This document shows positions 29,386 to 38,516 of a stretch of DNA of 64,000 nucleotides, in pieces. Within the stretch, counting starts at the first letter, position 1. Each line of letters starts with the position of its first letter. The notes under the pieces were generated by a model. The model saw nothing but the letters and a program-made list of their open reading frames with translations, ran no database searches and was not told the origin of the DNA. This DNA is from Alteromonas aquimaris (GTDB taxonomy: Bacteria > Pseudomonadota > Gammaproteobacteria > Enterobacterales > Alteromonadaceae): NCBI RefSeq assembly GCF_026183695.1, contig NZ_JAPFRD010000011.1, forward strand, positions 434,001-498,000. The letters are read 5' to 3'. The position numbers were made by a program, and so were the translations under genes.

Positions 29386-29429
29386 AGACGTTTAGACGTC
29401 CAAAGTATGGGATATATGGATAGACGTCA
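29386..29429. promoter_or_regulatory. MetJ operator (met boxes)
   Basis: Two contiguous 8-bp met boxes, AGACGTTT (29386-29393) and AGACGTCC (29394-29401), are close to the AGACGTCT consensus. A third AGACGTCA sits at 29422-29429, four bases out of the 8-bp phase. They lie between divergent metF and metJ, so one site can control both. Confidence 0.88.
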
Positions 29430-29519
29430 AGAAGTTTACACCGCTTAATTGACCTTTTTTAGATATTGGTTAGAATTTCCAGTCATAACGATACCCTATA
29501 AGAAAATAATGAGACCCTT

Positions 29520-29840
29520 ATGGCAGAATGGAACGGTAAATATATTCATCCGTACGCAGAGCATGGTAAAAAGAGTGAACAGGTTAAGAAAGTGACCGTC
29601 TCTATCCCCACCAATGTGTTAAAAGTGCTTACCGACGAGCGTACGCGCAGGCAAATCAATAATTTGCGACACGCCACTAATTCAGAACTTTTGTGTGAAG
29701 CCTTTTTACATGCATTTACCGGGCAGCCCTTGCCTGACGATGAGGATTTACGAAAAGATAACCCTAACCGCATACCTGCAAATGCACGTAAAATTATGGA
29801 AAAAATGGGCATTGACCCAGATTTGGGAGGGGAAGATTAA
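29520..29840 (+). CDS. metJ: methionine repressor MetJ
   Basis: MetJ is a ribbon-helix-helix repressor that uses S-adenosylmethionine as co-repressor. The 106-residue product is one residue longer than E. coli MetJ. The DNA-contacting strand [15 protein letters not shown] (around 22-36) and the helix [23 protein letters not shown] are intact. It is divergent from metF, with met boxes in the gap. Confidence 0.97.
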   Translation: MAEWNGKYIHPYAEHGKKSEQVKKVTVSIPTNVLKVLTDERTRRQINNLRHATNSELLCEAFLHAFTGQPLPDDEDLRKDNPNRIPANARKIMEKMGIDPDLGGED

Positions 29841-29853
29841 CAGTATCAGAATT

Positions 29854-29881
29854 GGTGCCAGATAATTTCCAGCACCTTTTT
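29854..29881 (+). terminator. probable metJ terminator
   Basis: GGTGC (29854-29858) pairs with GCACC (29872-29876) and is followed by TTTTT. The stem is short and the loop is 13 nt, so this is a modest terminator between convergent metJ and the malic enzyme gene. Confidence 0.5.
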
Positions 29882-29885
29882 GCCT

Positions 29886-31127
29886 TTAGGCATAGCTTTC
29901 CGGTAGGGTGTCAAGACGGGCGACGCCAGACTCGATAGCCGCCACTGCCACAGCTTTTGCAATACGCCCGCACAAGCGAGGATCCATTGGTTTGGGGATA
30001 ATGTAATCTTTACCAAACGTTAAGCTGCTGCTCTTGCTCGCTTTTAGCACTTCCTCAGGAACCGGTTCTTTGGAGATAGAGCGAATGGCTTCCACCGCCG
30101 CCACTTTCATTTCATCATTGATAGCGCTGGCACGCACATCCAGGGCGCCTCTGAATATGAACGGAAAACAGAGTACGTTATTCACCTGATTAGGGTAATC
30201 GGAACGACCCGTAGCCATAATTAAGTCATCCCGGACACTGTGGGCCAGTTCGGGTTTAATTTCGGGATCGGGATTAGAGCAGGCAAACACGATAGGCTTA
30301 TCGGCCATGAGTTTTAATGCCTCCGCAGAAAGCACATCCGGACCTGACACGCCAACGAAAATATCTGCGCCTTCCATGACATCTTCCAGCGAACGTTTAT
30401 CAGTATTGTTCGCAAACAACTTTTTATGCTCGGTTAGGTCTTCGCGTCTGGTGTGTATAACCCCTTTGCGATCGAGCATGTATATGCGTTCGCGCTGGGC
30501 GCCACACTTGATCAGCAATTCCATACAAGCTACGGCCGCTGCCCCCGCCCCCATACATACGATTTTTGCAGTCTGAATATCTTTGCCTTGGATTTCCAGC
30601 GCATTTAGCATGCCTGCTGCGGTTACAATGGCCGTGCCGTGCTGGTCGTCATGGAAAACGGGAACCTTACAGCGTTTTATCAACTCTTGTTCAATTTCAA
30701 AACACTCAGGTGCTTTTATATCTTCTAAATTGATGCCGCCAAAGGTATCCGCAATGTTAGCGACAGTATTGATAAACTCTTCGGTCGTGCGATGCTTAAC
30801 TTCAATATCAATGGCGTCGAGGCCCGCAAAGCGTTTAAAAAGCAGTGCTTTTCCTTCCATAACGGGTTTGGATGCTAAGGGACCGAGATTACCCAACCCC
30901 AAAATAGCCGTTCCATTGCTGATCACCGCTACCATATTTCCTTTAGCGGTATATTTATAGGCGGCGTCCGCATCTTCTGCGATTTCACGCACAGGCTCTG
31001 CTACGCCTGGACTGTAAGCCAGTGCGAGATCGTCTACGCTGTCAGCAGGTTTGGAAAGCTCCACTTTTATTTTGCCTGGAGTGGGATAGGCGTGATAGTC
31101 CAGTGCTCGTTGTCTGAAATCTGACAT
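29886..31127 (-). CDS. malic enzyme (short, no phosphotransacetylase domain)
   Basis: Malic enzyme converts malate to pyruvate with reduction of NAD(P). The 413-residue product contains the catalytic TKGNMVAVISNGTAILGLGNLG segment in outline, the KALLFKRFAG lysine region and a Rossmann GAGAAAVACMEL. It ends where MaeB-type enzymes continue into a PTA-like domain, so it is the short class. NAD versus NADP use cannot be decided by eye. Confidence 0.92.
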   Translation of the reverse strand: MSDFRQRALDYHAYPTPGKIKVELSKPADSVDDLALAYSPGVAEPVREIAEDADAAYKYTAKGNMVAVISNGTAILGLGNLGPLASKPVMEGKALLFKRFAGLDAIDIEVKHRTTEEFINTVANIADTFGGINLEDIKAPECFEIEQELIKRCKVPVFHDDQHGTAIVTAAGMLNALEIQGKDIQTAKIVCMGAGAAAVACMELLIKCGAQRERIYMLDRKGVIHTRREDLTEHKKLFANNTDKRSLEDVMEGADIFVGVSGPDVLSAEALKLMADKPIVFACSNPDPEIKPELAHSVRDDLIMATGRSDYPNQVNNVLCFPFIFRGALDVRASAINDEMKVAAVEAIRSISKEPVPEEVLKASKSSSLTFGKDYIIPKPMDPRLCGRIAKAVAVAAIESGVARLDTLPESYA

Positions 31128-31420
31128 TATGGCAATAGTCCTTACTGTGTAGGGTTGGTAAAAACGTTGTTATGCAATTTTTATGAACGCTGCTGGTTTT
31201 TTTATATTCAAGCCTGTGAACAAACTCAAATTAGAGCATACAGCGGATAGTGACAACCATTCAATATTGCGAATTTCAAATGGGCGGAACTCTATCACAC
31301 CTTTGTTTCCTCAACATATCAGATGAGGGATAAGGATTTAAAGTATCTTGGAAGGAAAATCAGCGAAAGTAATTGTTTTCAATTTTAGGCATTCACAAGG
31401 ATTATGAGTAGTGCCTTTAC
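31128..31420. other. intergenic region upstream of malic enzyme
   Basis: About 290 bp without a gene. It must contain the malic-enzyme promoter on the minus strand. No paired hexamers, repeats or RNA structure stood out. Confidence 0.35.
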
Positions 31421-31449
31421 AAAAAAAACGCCGGCTGAAAGCCGGCGTC
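31421..31449 (-). terminator. rho-independent terminator of rpmE
   Basis: On the minus strand ACGCCGGCT pairs with AGCCGGCGT around a 3-nt loop and is followed by eight uridines. It lies 29 bp past the rpmE stop. Confidence 0.92.
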
Positions 31450-31477
31450 TGCAAGAATTTTGTTATTCACACAACTC

Positions 31478-31690
31478 TTACTTTTTACCCAGCGCGCCAA
31501 AACGCTTCTTGAAGCGATCAACACGACCACCGGTATCAACGTTACGCTGCTTACCAGTATAGAATGGGTGACAGTTTGAACATACGTCCAGGTTAATATC
31601 TTTACCAAGAGTAGAACGAACTTTAATAGTGTTACCACAAGAACAGTTTGCAGTAATTTCTTCGTAATCCGGATGGATATCTTGTTTCAT
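31478..31690 (-). CDS. rpmE: 50S ribosomal protein L31 (zinc-binding form)
   Basis: The 70-residue L31 has cysteines at 16, 18, 37 and 40, the zinc-coordinating C+ form. Start [11 protein letters not shown] and the [13 protein letters not shown] segment are diagnostic. It is divergent from priA, as in E. coli, and ends at a strong terminator. Confidence 0.97.
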   Translation of the reverse strand: MKQDIHPDYEEITANCSCGNTIKVRSTLGKDINLDVCSNCHPFYTGKQRNVDTGGRVDRFKKRFGALGKK

Positions 31691-31944
31691 GGTTTACCTC
31701 AAAAAAAGGCCGTATCGCTATCCGACCCGCAGTCGAACACCATACGCTATTAACAATTGCGTAGTTTCAGATGAAACCCCGCCAATAAAGGCCGCGCATA
31801 ATAATGGAAGCTCAAGTTTTGGTCAAGTTATTTATCTTTACGTTAGAGGCTAATCATGAGCTGAGATTATCCTACTACTCTGTTATTTATTCGGTATGAT
31901 TAAGTCATCAAATTGGTGTCGCCCTCGGAGTTGGTCAGGATTTC

Positions 31945-34122
31945 ATGTCGCAGTGGTTTATAGAAGTAGCCGTACCTGTACCTTTACGTCAAACATTTAC
32001 CTATCTCTCTGGTAGTATGTTGGAGAAAGGTTGCCGCGTGAGTGTCCCGTTTGGGAAACGGACCTTGGTGGGCATCGTGATTTCCTCCCACTCGACTTAT
32101 CACGGTAACGTCAATAAATTAAAATCATTACATGATGTACTTGATGCATCCCCCATACTCCCCCCGATACTGTTAACTTTGTGTGATTGGTTAACGCATT
32201 ACTACCATCATCCCATCGGCGAAGTTTTTCATACTGCATTGCCTGTATTGTTGCGCAAAGGTGAGCCATTACCTAAAGATACGCATCTGCTTGTTGAAGC
32301 CGTTACTCCAAACGATGAGGCACCGACCGAACTTTTAGCGCGAGCGCCTAAGCAGCTTGCCTGTTGGCAATTCATTTCGCAGCATACAGAGCCGCTGGCA
32401 ACAGTAAACAAACAGTTCTCCTCCGTGGTGGTGAATGCGCTCATTGAAAAGGGGGTAGCGCGTACCATTGAAAAGCCTGTGATGTCTGCTGGTTGGCGAA
32501 CGAATTTACATCTAGCTGATAAGCCTACGGCAAATCGTGAGCAAGCTGCGGCCATCGCGGCGATAAATCACATTTCGGGCTTCTCAACCTTGCTGCTCGA
32601 AGGGGTCACTGGTAGTGGCAAGACCGAAGTGTATCTGCAGGCGTTGGAACAAGTGTTGCTAGCCGGTAAACAAGTTCTTATCCTGGTGCCGGAAATCGGC
32701 CTCACTCCGCAGACCGTAAGGCGTTTCATCACTCGGTTTGGTATCGATGTCGCCGTACTTCATTCGCAAGTCACCAATACAGAAAGATTAGTGATTTGGC
32801 AGCGGGCCAAGGAGAATAAAATTGGTATCATAATTGGTACCCGCTCAGCCATCTTCACGCCGTTTGAAAATTTAGGAATGATCATTCTGGATGAAGAACA
32901 CGACGATTCTTTCAAGCAAACTGACGGGTTGCGATACCATGCCAGAGATCTGGCCGTCATTCGGGCAAAAAACGAAGGTATTCCCTTGGTGTTGGGCTCC
33001 GGTTCACCTTCGTTGGAATCATTAAACAATGCATTAAATAAGCGCTATCAGCATGTGCTGTTAACGGCGCGCGCTGGGGCGGCAGTTATGCCCACCCAGC
33101 ACTTACTCGATGCTAGAGAACAACCCTTACAGTATGGCTTAGCTGCTGGGACCATCGCCATTATCAAGTCGCATCTGGAGGCAAATAATCAGGTACTGGT
33201 ATTTATCAATCGAAAAGGCTACGCGCCCGCGCTGATATGTCACCGCTGTGGGCATTCGGCAGAATGTCATCGCTGTGAACAGCCATTTACCGTATATCAA
33301 AAGCCGCCTCGCTTACAATGTCAACGCTGTGAAAAAACCAAGCCGGTGCCGCTAAGGTGTGCCGCCTGTGGAAGTAGCGAACTCATCCCCTCTGGGGCGG
33401 GCACCGAGCAAATTGAAGCGGGACTGGCACATTTGTTTCCGCAATATTCACAAGTGAGGATCGACAGTGACTCAGTAAGAGGGAAAGATAAACTTGCAAA
33501 CATTTTGAAAAAGGTAGACCGTCAGGAATATCAACTGCTTGTAGGTACGCAAATTCTTGCAAAAGGTCATCATTTTCCCCATGTCACGCTGGTGGTGGTG
33601 TTAGGTTGCGACGGCGCCCTTTACAGTGCTGATTTTCGAGCCCCGGAAAAACTGGCGCAATTAGTGACTCAACTCGCGGGTCGCGCGGGTCGCGCAAGTA
33701 AGCCTGGCGAAATGTGGTTACAAACTCATTCTCCAGAGCATCCTCTGTTGCAGGATTTGATATGCAATGGCTATCAGGCATTTTCCCGCTACCTCCTTCA
33801 AGAAAGGCGCCAAACCGGATTACCGCCGTATAGCGTTCAGTGTGTACTGCGGGCAGAAGCCGTCAATGCAGAGTTGTCCTACAATTTTCTCATGCAGTCG
33901 CGTCACTACTTGGATACGCTAAATACACTACAGATGGTTGGGCCTATCCCTGCGATGGTGGAAAAAAAACAGGGGCGTTACCGCTTCATGCTCATTCTTT
34001 CTGCAAATAAGCGTTCAGTACTTCACCATGCGCTTAGAAATGCACTACCCAGCATTACCCAGTCTGCGCTATCCTCGAAGGTGAGGTGGTCTATTGATGT
34101 GGACCCGATGGATTTTAATTAG
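31945..34122 (+). CDS. priA: primosomal protein N' (replication restart helicase PriA)
   Basis: PriA recognises stalled forks and reloads the replisome. The 725-residue protein (E. coli 732) has the N-terminal fork-binding domain, Walker A GVTGSGKTEVYL near 226, the DEEH box, and the zinc-binding cysteine cluster (CHRCGHSAECHRCEQPF and two later CxxC pairs). Helicase motifs VGTQILAKGHHFP and QLAGRAGRA follow. It lies upstream of ftsN and hslVU as in E. coli, with no cytR between. Confidence 0.97.
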   Translation: MSQWFIEVAVPVPLRQTFTYLSGSMLEKGCRVSVPFGKRTLVGIVISSHSTYHGNVNKLKSLHDVLDASPILPPILLTLCDWLTHYYHHPIGEVFHTALPVLLRKGEPLPKDTHLLVEAVTPNDEAPTELLARAPKQLACWQFISQHTEPLATVNKQFSSVVVNALIEKGVARTIEKPVMSAGWRTNLHLADKPTANREQAAAIAAINHISGFSTLLLEGVTGSGKTEVYLQALEQVLLAGKQVLILVPEIGLTPQTVRRFITRFGIDVAVLHSQVTNTERLVIWQRAKENKIGIIIGTRSAIFTPFENLGMIILDEEHDDSFKQTDGLRYHARDLAVIRAKNEGIPLVLGSGSPSLESLNNALNKRYQHVLLTARAGAAVMPTQHLLDAREQPLQYGLAAGTIAIIKSHLEANNQVLVFINRKGYAPALICHRCGHSAECHRCEQPFTVYQKPPRLQCQRCEKTKPVPLRCAACGSSELIPSGAGTEQIEAGLAHLFPQYSQVRIDSDSVRGKDKLANILKKVDRQEYQLLVGTQILAKGHHFPHVTLVVVLGCDGALYSADFRAPEKLAQLVTQLAGRAGRASKPGEMWLQTHSPEHPLLQDLICNGYQAFSRYLLQERRQTGLPPYSVQCVLRAEAVNAELSYNFLMQSRHYLDTLNTLQMVGPIPAMVEKKQGRYRFMLILSANKRSVLHHALRNALPSITQSALSSKVRWSIDVDPMDFN

Positions 34123-34248
34123 TGCTATTCCGGCGTGAAAATAACTTTCAAATCAGATGATGGATAAGTGAGCAGCATTTTTCGTTTATCCACGTTACAC
34201 TGTGGGCCTCAATTGTAATCTACCCTAAGTTTGGAAAATACGCCGTTT

Positions 34249-34839
34249 ATGGCTCAAAAAGATTATGTATCTCGTGGGCGAACTCCTCAAAAAGGTAACA
34301 AAAAGAGCCCAACTAAAAAATCGCCGGCCAAAAAGCAAGCGAACATAAAAGCTGATACCTCCCATTCGGCCGCCTTACCATGGGTAAGGTTAATCGTAGT
34401 GGTGGCATTACTAGTGGGATTTGTTGTCTTTTTATGGACAATAAAAGACTCCGCGAAACAAAAAGTAGATGCGCCGGTTTCGATTGACGCTAATAAAGAT
34501 AAAGATGATCTGCCACAGCTTCCGGAAGAGGAATGGGAGTACATCAAATCCCTCCCAGGGTACGAGGTTGAGGTCGATGTAGCCGAGCAGGAGAAATCTG
34601 ATAAGCGCTATTTAATGCAATGCGCCTCTTTCAGAACTCGTTCTCAGGCCGAAGAAATGAAAGCCACTATTGCCTTTCAGGGATTGGAATCCCAGATCCG
34701 GCCTAGCACAGGCGCGAATGGAGAATGGTTCAGGGTCATCCTTGGGCCATTTGAGACTAAGCGCGATGCTGAACGCGCCAAACATACCTTGCGCAAAGTG
34801 AATATCGCTACCTGCCAAATCTGGTTCTGGAATTTATAG
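34249..34839 (+). CDS. ftsN: cell division protein FtsN, short form
   Basis: FtsN triggers septal peptidoglycan synthesis. It has the cytosolic N-terminus MAQKDYVSRGR (E. coli MAQRDYV), a basic stretch, one transmembrane segment near 44-64, the essential periplasmic helix LPEEEWEYIKSLPG (like PEERWRYIKEL) and a C-terminal SPOR domain from about 125. At 196 residues it is much shorter than the 319 of E. coli, because the Gln-rich linker is missing. I use ATG 34249; the TTG at 34231 would break the conserved N-terminus. Confidence 0.9.
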   Translation: MAQKDYVSRGRTPQKGNKKSPTKKSPAKKQANIKADTSHSAALPWVRLIVVVALLVGFVVFLWTIKDSAKQKVDAPVSIDANKDKDDLPQLPEEEWEYIKSLPGYEVEVDVAEQEKSDKRYLMQCASFRTRSQAEEMKATIAFQGLESQIRPSTGANGEWFRVILGPFETKRDAERAKHTLRKVNIATCQIWFWNL

Positions 34840-34853
34840 TTTTTACGGAAAAT

Positions 34854-34881
34854 CAGGGCATAGTAAAACAACTATGCCCTG
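34854..34881 (+). terminator. stem-loop after ftsN
   Basis: A perfect 11-bp stem, CAGGGCATAGT (34854-34864) with ACTATGCCCTG (34871-34881), has a 6-nt loop. It has no uridine run, so it may be an attenuator or mRNA 3'-end stabiliser rather than a strong terminator. It directly precedes the sigma-32 promoter. Confidence 0.5.
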
Positions 34882-34883
34882 AC

Positions 34884-34912
34884 CTTGAAAACCTGCCAAC
34901 GCTCCCCCACAT
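34884..34912 (+). promoter_or_regulatory. sigma-32 (RpoH) promoter of hslVU
   Basis: CTTGAAA (34884-34890) and CCCCACAT (34905-34912) are 14 nt apart. The consensus is CTTGAAA and CCCCATnT with a similar spacer, so only one -10 position differs. hslVU is a known RpoH operon in E. coli. A small stem, CTTCAG/CTGAAG (34930-34944), follows in the predicted 5' leader. Confidence 0.85.
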
Positions 34913-34978
34913 ATCCTTACAGCATAAAACTTCAGCTACTGAAGTAACTCTTCAAATTCATTAAAGTGGGGAATTTAC

Positions 34979-35503
34979 GTGACCACAATTGTTTCAGTCA
35001 GACGTGACAACCAGGTAGTGATGGCGGGTGATGGCCAGGTTTCCCTGGGCAATACCGTAATGAAAGGTAATGCGCGTAAAGTGCGTCGTTTGTACCATAA
35101 TAAAATACTCGCAGGATTTGCCGGTGGGACTGCGGATGCGTTTACCTTATTTGAACGTTTCGAGGCCAAATTAGAGGCCCATCAAGGCCAAATAACCCGG
35201 GCGGCAGTCGAAATGGCCAAAGACTGGCGTACCGACCGAATGTTGCGAAAACTTGAAGCATTACTGGCGGTAGCAGATGAGAATGCTTCTTTTATTATTA
35301 CGGGGAACGGTGACGTGGTTCAGCCCGAAAATGATTTGATCGCGATCGGATCTGGCGGTCCGTACGCGCAGTCAGCTGCCACCGCCCTCTTGCAAAATAC
35401 TTCGCTAAGTGCAAAAGAAATCGCTGAAAAAAGTCTAACCATTGCGGGTGATATTTGCGTATTTACTAATCATAGCCAAACGCTTGAAGTATTGGATTAT
35501 TAA
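34979..35503 (+). CDS. hslV: ATP-dependent protease subunit HslV
   Basis: HslV is the proteasome-like peptidase of the HslUV complex. The 174-residue protein starts at GTG and, after Met removal, exposes the nucleophile Thr2 (TTIVSVRR). [14 protein letters not shown] and the [11 protein letters not shown] segment match E. coli closely (176 residues). A GGGGA motif precedes the start. It forms an operon with hslU under the sigma-32 promoter. Confidence 0.97.
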   Translation: MTTIVSVRRDNQVVMAGDGQVSLGNTVMKGNARKVRRLYHNKILAGFAGGTADAFTLFERFEAKLEAHQGQITRAAVEMAKDWRTDRMLRKLEALLAVADENASFIITGNGDVVQPENDLIAIGSGGPYAQSAATALLQNTSLSAKEIAEKSLTIAGDICVFTNHSQTLEVLDY

Positions 35504-35573
35504 GTCTAACCCATTTTCATAACGCCTGCCTTCAGGGTAGGCATGAACAGAATTTTATAGAAAAAGGTTATAT

Positions 35574-36902
35574 ATGTCTGAGATGACACCTCGCGAAATA
35601 GTGCACGAACTGGATCGTCATATTATTGGTCAGCAAGATGCGAAGCGTGCTGTATCTATTGCGCTGCGCAATCGTTGGCGTCGCATGCAGTTACCAGCGG
35701 AATTGCGACAGGAAGTTACCCCTAAAAATATCCTCATGATAGGGCCCACAGGAGTGGGTAAAACCGAAATCGCACGGCGTTTAGCAAAGCTCGCTAATGC
35801 GCCCTTCATTAAGGTGGAAGCAACTAAATTCACCGAAGTGGGTTACGTGGGTAAAGAAGTAGAGCAGATTATTCGTGATCTTGCCGATATCTCGGTGAAG
35901 ATGACGAAAGAAAATGCTATGGCTAAAGTAAAGCATCGCGCAGAGGAAGCGGCGGAAGAACGCATTTTGGATATCCTGATACCGCCCCCGGAAAATGCAT
36001 GGGGTGAAAAGGAAAAAGTAGAGGATCGGGGCACACGCCAGAATTTCCGCAAAAAACTGCGTGAAGGCAGCCTGGACGAAAAAGAGATTGAAGTGGATGT
36101 GGCGCTTCCGCAGGTGGGGGTTGAGATTATGGCTCCGCCTGGGATGGAAGAAATGACCAACCAGCTACAAAGCATGTTCCAAAACCTTTCGGGAAGCTCA
36201 AAGAAAAAGAAGAAGCTCAAAATCAAAGAAGCCCGCAAGTTGCTGATTGAAGAGGAAGCCGCCCGTCTGGTCAATCAGGAAGATCTAAAAGAAATGGCCA
36301 TTGAGGCGGTAGAGCAACACGGAATTGTGTTCATCGACGAGATTGACAAAATCTGCAAGCGCGAAGGTAATACCTCAGGAGATGTCTCCCGTGAAGGTGT
36401 GCAGCGCGACCTGCTGCCATTGGTAGAAGGGTCTACCGTGTCGACCAAGCACGGTATGGTGAAAACTGACCACATTCTGTTTATCGCCTCTGGGGCTTTC
36501 CAAATGAGCAAGCCCTCGGATCTTATTCCGGAATTACAAGGCCGCTTGCCTATTCGTGTGGAACTTTCTGCCCTTGCAGTAGGAGACTTTAAGCGAATCC
36601 TCACCGAGCCGAATGCATCATTAACGGATCAGTATATAGCTCTCCTTAAAACAGAAGGGGTAGATATTGAATTTACCGAATCGGGGATCCAGCGAATTGC
36701 GGAAGCCGCCTGGCAGGTGAATGAACGCACCGAGAATATTGGTGCTCGCCGCCTACACACAGTGCTGGAAAGGTTAATGGAGGACATTTCGTTTGATGCA
36801 TCTGAGAAAAGTGGCGAATCACTCACAGTCGATGACGCGTACGTGAACAAGCATCTTGAGCAGTTAGTGGACAACGAAGATCTGAGTCGCTTCATTCTTT
36901 AA
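35574..36902 (+). CDS. hslU: ATP-dependent protease ATPase subunit HslU
   Basis: HslU is the AAA+ unfoldase that feeds substrates to HslV. The 442-residue protein has Walker [14 protein letters not shown] around 60, the pore loop GYVG, the intermediate I domain (about 110-240), Walker [10 protein letters not shown] and the C-terminal DLSRFIL tail that docks into HslV. It lies 70 bp after hslV. Confidence 0.97.
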   Translation: MSEMTPREIVHELDRHIIGQQDAKRAVSIALRNRWRRMQLPAELRQEVTPKNILMIGPTGVGKTEIARRLAKLANAPFIKVEATKFTEVGYVGKEVEQIIRDLADISVKMTKENAMAKVKHRAEEAAEERILDILIPPPENAWGEKEKVEDRGTRQNFRKKLREGSLDEKEIEVDVALPQVGVEIMAPPGMEEMTNQLQSMFQNLSGSSKKKKKLKIKEARKLLIEEEAARLVNQEDLKEMAIEAVEQHGIVFIDEIDKICKREGNTSGDVSREGVQRDLLPLVEGSTVSTKHGMVKTDHILFIASGAFQMSKPSDLIPELQGRLPIRVELSALAVGDFKRILTEPNASLTDQYIALLKTEGVDIEFTESGIQRIAEAAWQVNERTENIGARRLHTVLERLMEDISFDASEKSGESLTVDDAYVNKHLEQLVDNEDLSRFIL

Positions 36903-36912
36903 GTGCTTCTAT

Positions 36913-36934
36913 GCGCACATCAATGGATGTGCGC
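36913..36934. terminator. stem-loop between hslU and the ATP-grasp gene
   Basis: GCGCACAT (36913-36920) pairs with ATGTGCGC (36927-36934) around a 6-nt loop. It lies between convergent genes and lacks a clear uridine tract on either side, so termination is only probable. Confidence 0.45.
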
Positions 36935-36978
36935 GCTTCAAGCCATCAAATTTACTCTCTTTCTTCTTCCCCATAACA

Positions 36979-37884
36979 TCAATGATAGGCCGTCAATTCG
37001 TTAACGAGCATTCGCGTTATCCCCAAACCGGTTTCTTGTTCAAAGCGCAAGAAATAAGGTGCAGGGTTAATTTCTAAAAACCAGTACGTGCCACCATCCT
37101 CTAATCGCCAGTCAATTGCACACCACACCATACCCATATCTTTGCACAGCAATAAGGATAGCCTGATGATTGCCTGGGGAAGAGAGTGTGGGATAGCCGC
37201 CGTTTCATCATCGGTACGATAGTCAATGTGATCACTGCTTAATTCCGCTGATACACATTGTTGACCGCATACGTAGGTGCGGATATTAGTTCCTTGGATG
37301 TAGCGTTGTAATGTAATGGGCCCGGAGGCTTTGAACTGGTCCCAATAATCTTCTGGTAATTTATTTGCCCACAGGTGCTGGGCTAACTCACCCCCGTACA
37401 CCGGTTTAGCAATTATTCGAGAGTAGGCACTTACAAACTTTTCCGCGGCATGTACCACGTTGGTAATAATGGTTTCGGCCACATTCGCACCTAGTCTCTT
37501 GGCGTGAACTAGCTGTAATGGCTTAGATTGGTGATATCGAATAGACGACATACCGTTTACCCACCTTATGGGGGTGGCGTGGAATAAAACATTCAGTGTG
37601 GAGAGACAATTCTGCCGGGCAAACTCTCGCTGTGTGCGAGTAACTTTAGTCGGTTCCGGTAAATGAAACCTGTGCCAATAAACAGCGCTAATGTCAGCGA
37701 GAATAATCGGCTTATCGTTTACATATAGCGTGGTGTGATTATTGGTCACGTCAAAGTGCATTGAATGAGTCGCAGGGAAGTCGCCCCCATCGAAGATGAA
37801 TGTCTGGTGACCCAAAGCTGCAAGGGTTCGCTCAATATGGGACACCTGGGGATCATCTGAACGGCCGAATATTATCAGAGACAT
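36979..37884 (-). CDS. ATP-grasp peptide ligase (graspetide maturase-like)
   Basis: The 301-residue protein has a pre-ATP-grasp N-terminal domain and an ATP-grasp core. The lysine-bearing strand is RIIAKPVYGGELA around 147-159, and the metal-binding LEINPAPYFLRFE lies near the C-terminus. The order and the ending (EINP then a Phe/Glu-rich turn and TGLGIT) resemble the MvdC/MvdD/MstB-type maturases that form omega-ester or omega-amide rings in precursor peptides. A RimK-like ligase role is possible. The adjacent double-glycine peptide and C39 exporter favour RiPP maturation. TTTGGAG precedes the start. Confidence 0.82.
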   Translation of the reverse strand: MSLIIFGRSDDPQVSHIERTLAALGHQTFIFDGGDFPATHSMHFDVTNNHTTLYVNDKPIILADISAVYWHRFHLPEPTKVTRTQREFARQNCLSTLNVLFHATPIRWVNGMSSIRYHQSKPLQLVHAKRLGANVAETIITNVVHAAEKFVSAYSRIIAKPVYGGELAQHLWANKLPEDYWDQFKASGPITLQRYIQGTNIRTYVCGQQCVSAELSSDHIDYRTDDETAAIPHSLPQAIIRLSLLLCKDMGMVWCAIDWRLEDGGTYWFLEINPAPYFLRFEQETGLGITRMLVNELTAYH

Positions 37885-37938
37885 TTTAAAGCTCCAAAGG
37901 ACAGGGAATTGTCGCCTCGCAGGAGACGACGTTAACCA

Positions 37939-38124
37939 TCAATATAAGTCGGGTAGATGACCCCCACCTTCTCCGATAGCCAAGGTAAAATAGCTTGGTG
38001 GCTTGATGGGAGTTACAGGGGGGGTGACCTGGGACAAATCAGGTAGTTTAGCTAAGCTACCGCCTGCAACATTCGCCGCGTCGGTAGATGAAAGGCTTAT
38101 AAGATGTTGATTTTGATGTTTCAT
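37939..38124 (-). CDS. candidate RiPP precursor peptide with double-glycine leader
   Basis: The 61-residue peptide has a leader ending LSSTDAANVAGG (GG at 21-22), the form cut by C39 peptidase exporters. The predicted 39-residue product is rich in Pro (PP at 35-36 and 42-43), Thr, Ser and Lys, with acceptor acids D29, E52 and D59 and LPDL occurring twice (27-30 and 57-60). It ends in Gly-Glu-Gly-Gly-Gly-His-Leu-Pro-Asp-Leu-Tyr. This composition suits side-chain ester or amide rings made by the neighbouring ATP-grasp enzyme. It lacks the marinostatin/microviridin core YPSD. A GAGG ribosome-binding site is ten bases upstream. Confidence 0.78.
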   Translation of the reverse strand: MKHQNQHLISLSSTDAANVAGGSLAKLPDLSQVTPPVTPIKPPSYFTLAIGEGGGHLPDLY

Positions 38125-38230
38125 TAAGTTAAGTCCTCTTTAATATTATTAATTCACTGCACTCCATGCAGTAGGGGTAAGTTTACTTAGCGCATTAACA
38201 AATACAGCTGAACATTTAGCCGGTTTATTA

Positions 38231-38449
38231 TTATTCGCTGCGGGTGCGCTTTCCGGATGCCCCGAAATGACATGCCAGCACTGAAACTACCTCCCTCAGG
38301 CTGAGAAACCACAAAAGATTTACGATTAAAAAAGTAAACAGCCCACTGGGCCATTCACCGCTAACCATTCTTAAAAAAACATGAGTAAGCGTCACCATAC
38401 CGACTGAGATAACAGTGTATCGAAACATTAAATAGCGTAAGGGAGTCAT
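38231..38449 (-). CDS. small membrane protein of the RiPP cluster
   Basis: The 72-residue protein has two hydrophobic segments (about 10-28 and 37-55) and a basic C-terminal tail. No family is recognised and no strong ribosome-binding site precedes the ATG. Its place between the LuxR-type gene and the precursor suggests a link to export, immunity or membrane sensing, which is inference only. Confidence 0.55.
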   Translation of the reverse strand: MTPLRYLMFRYTVISVGMVTLTHVFLRMVSGEWPSGLFTFLIVNLLWFLSLREVVSVLACHFGASGKRTRSE

Positions 38450-38516
38450 AGATAGCGTGTTAAGTGGTGAATGATGGAGTTAGCGCAGCGACGTATTATT
38501 TCACTGCGCACGGTCA

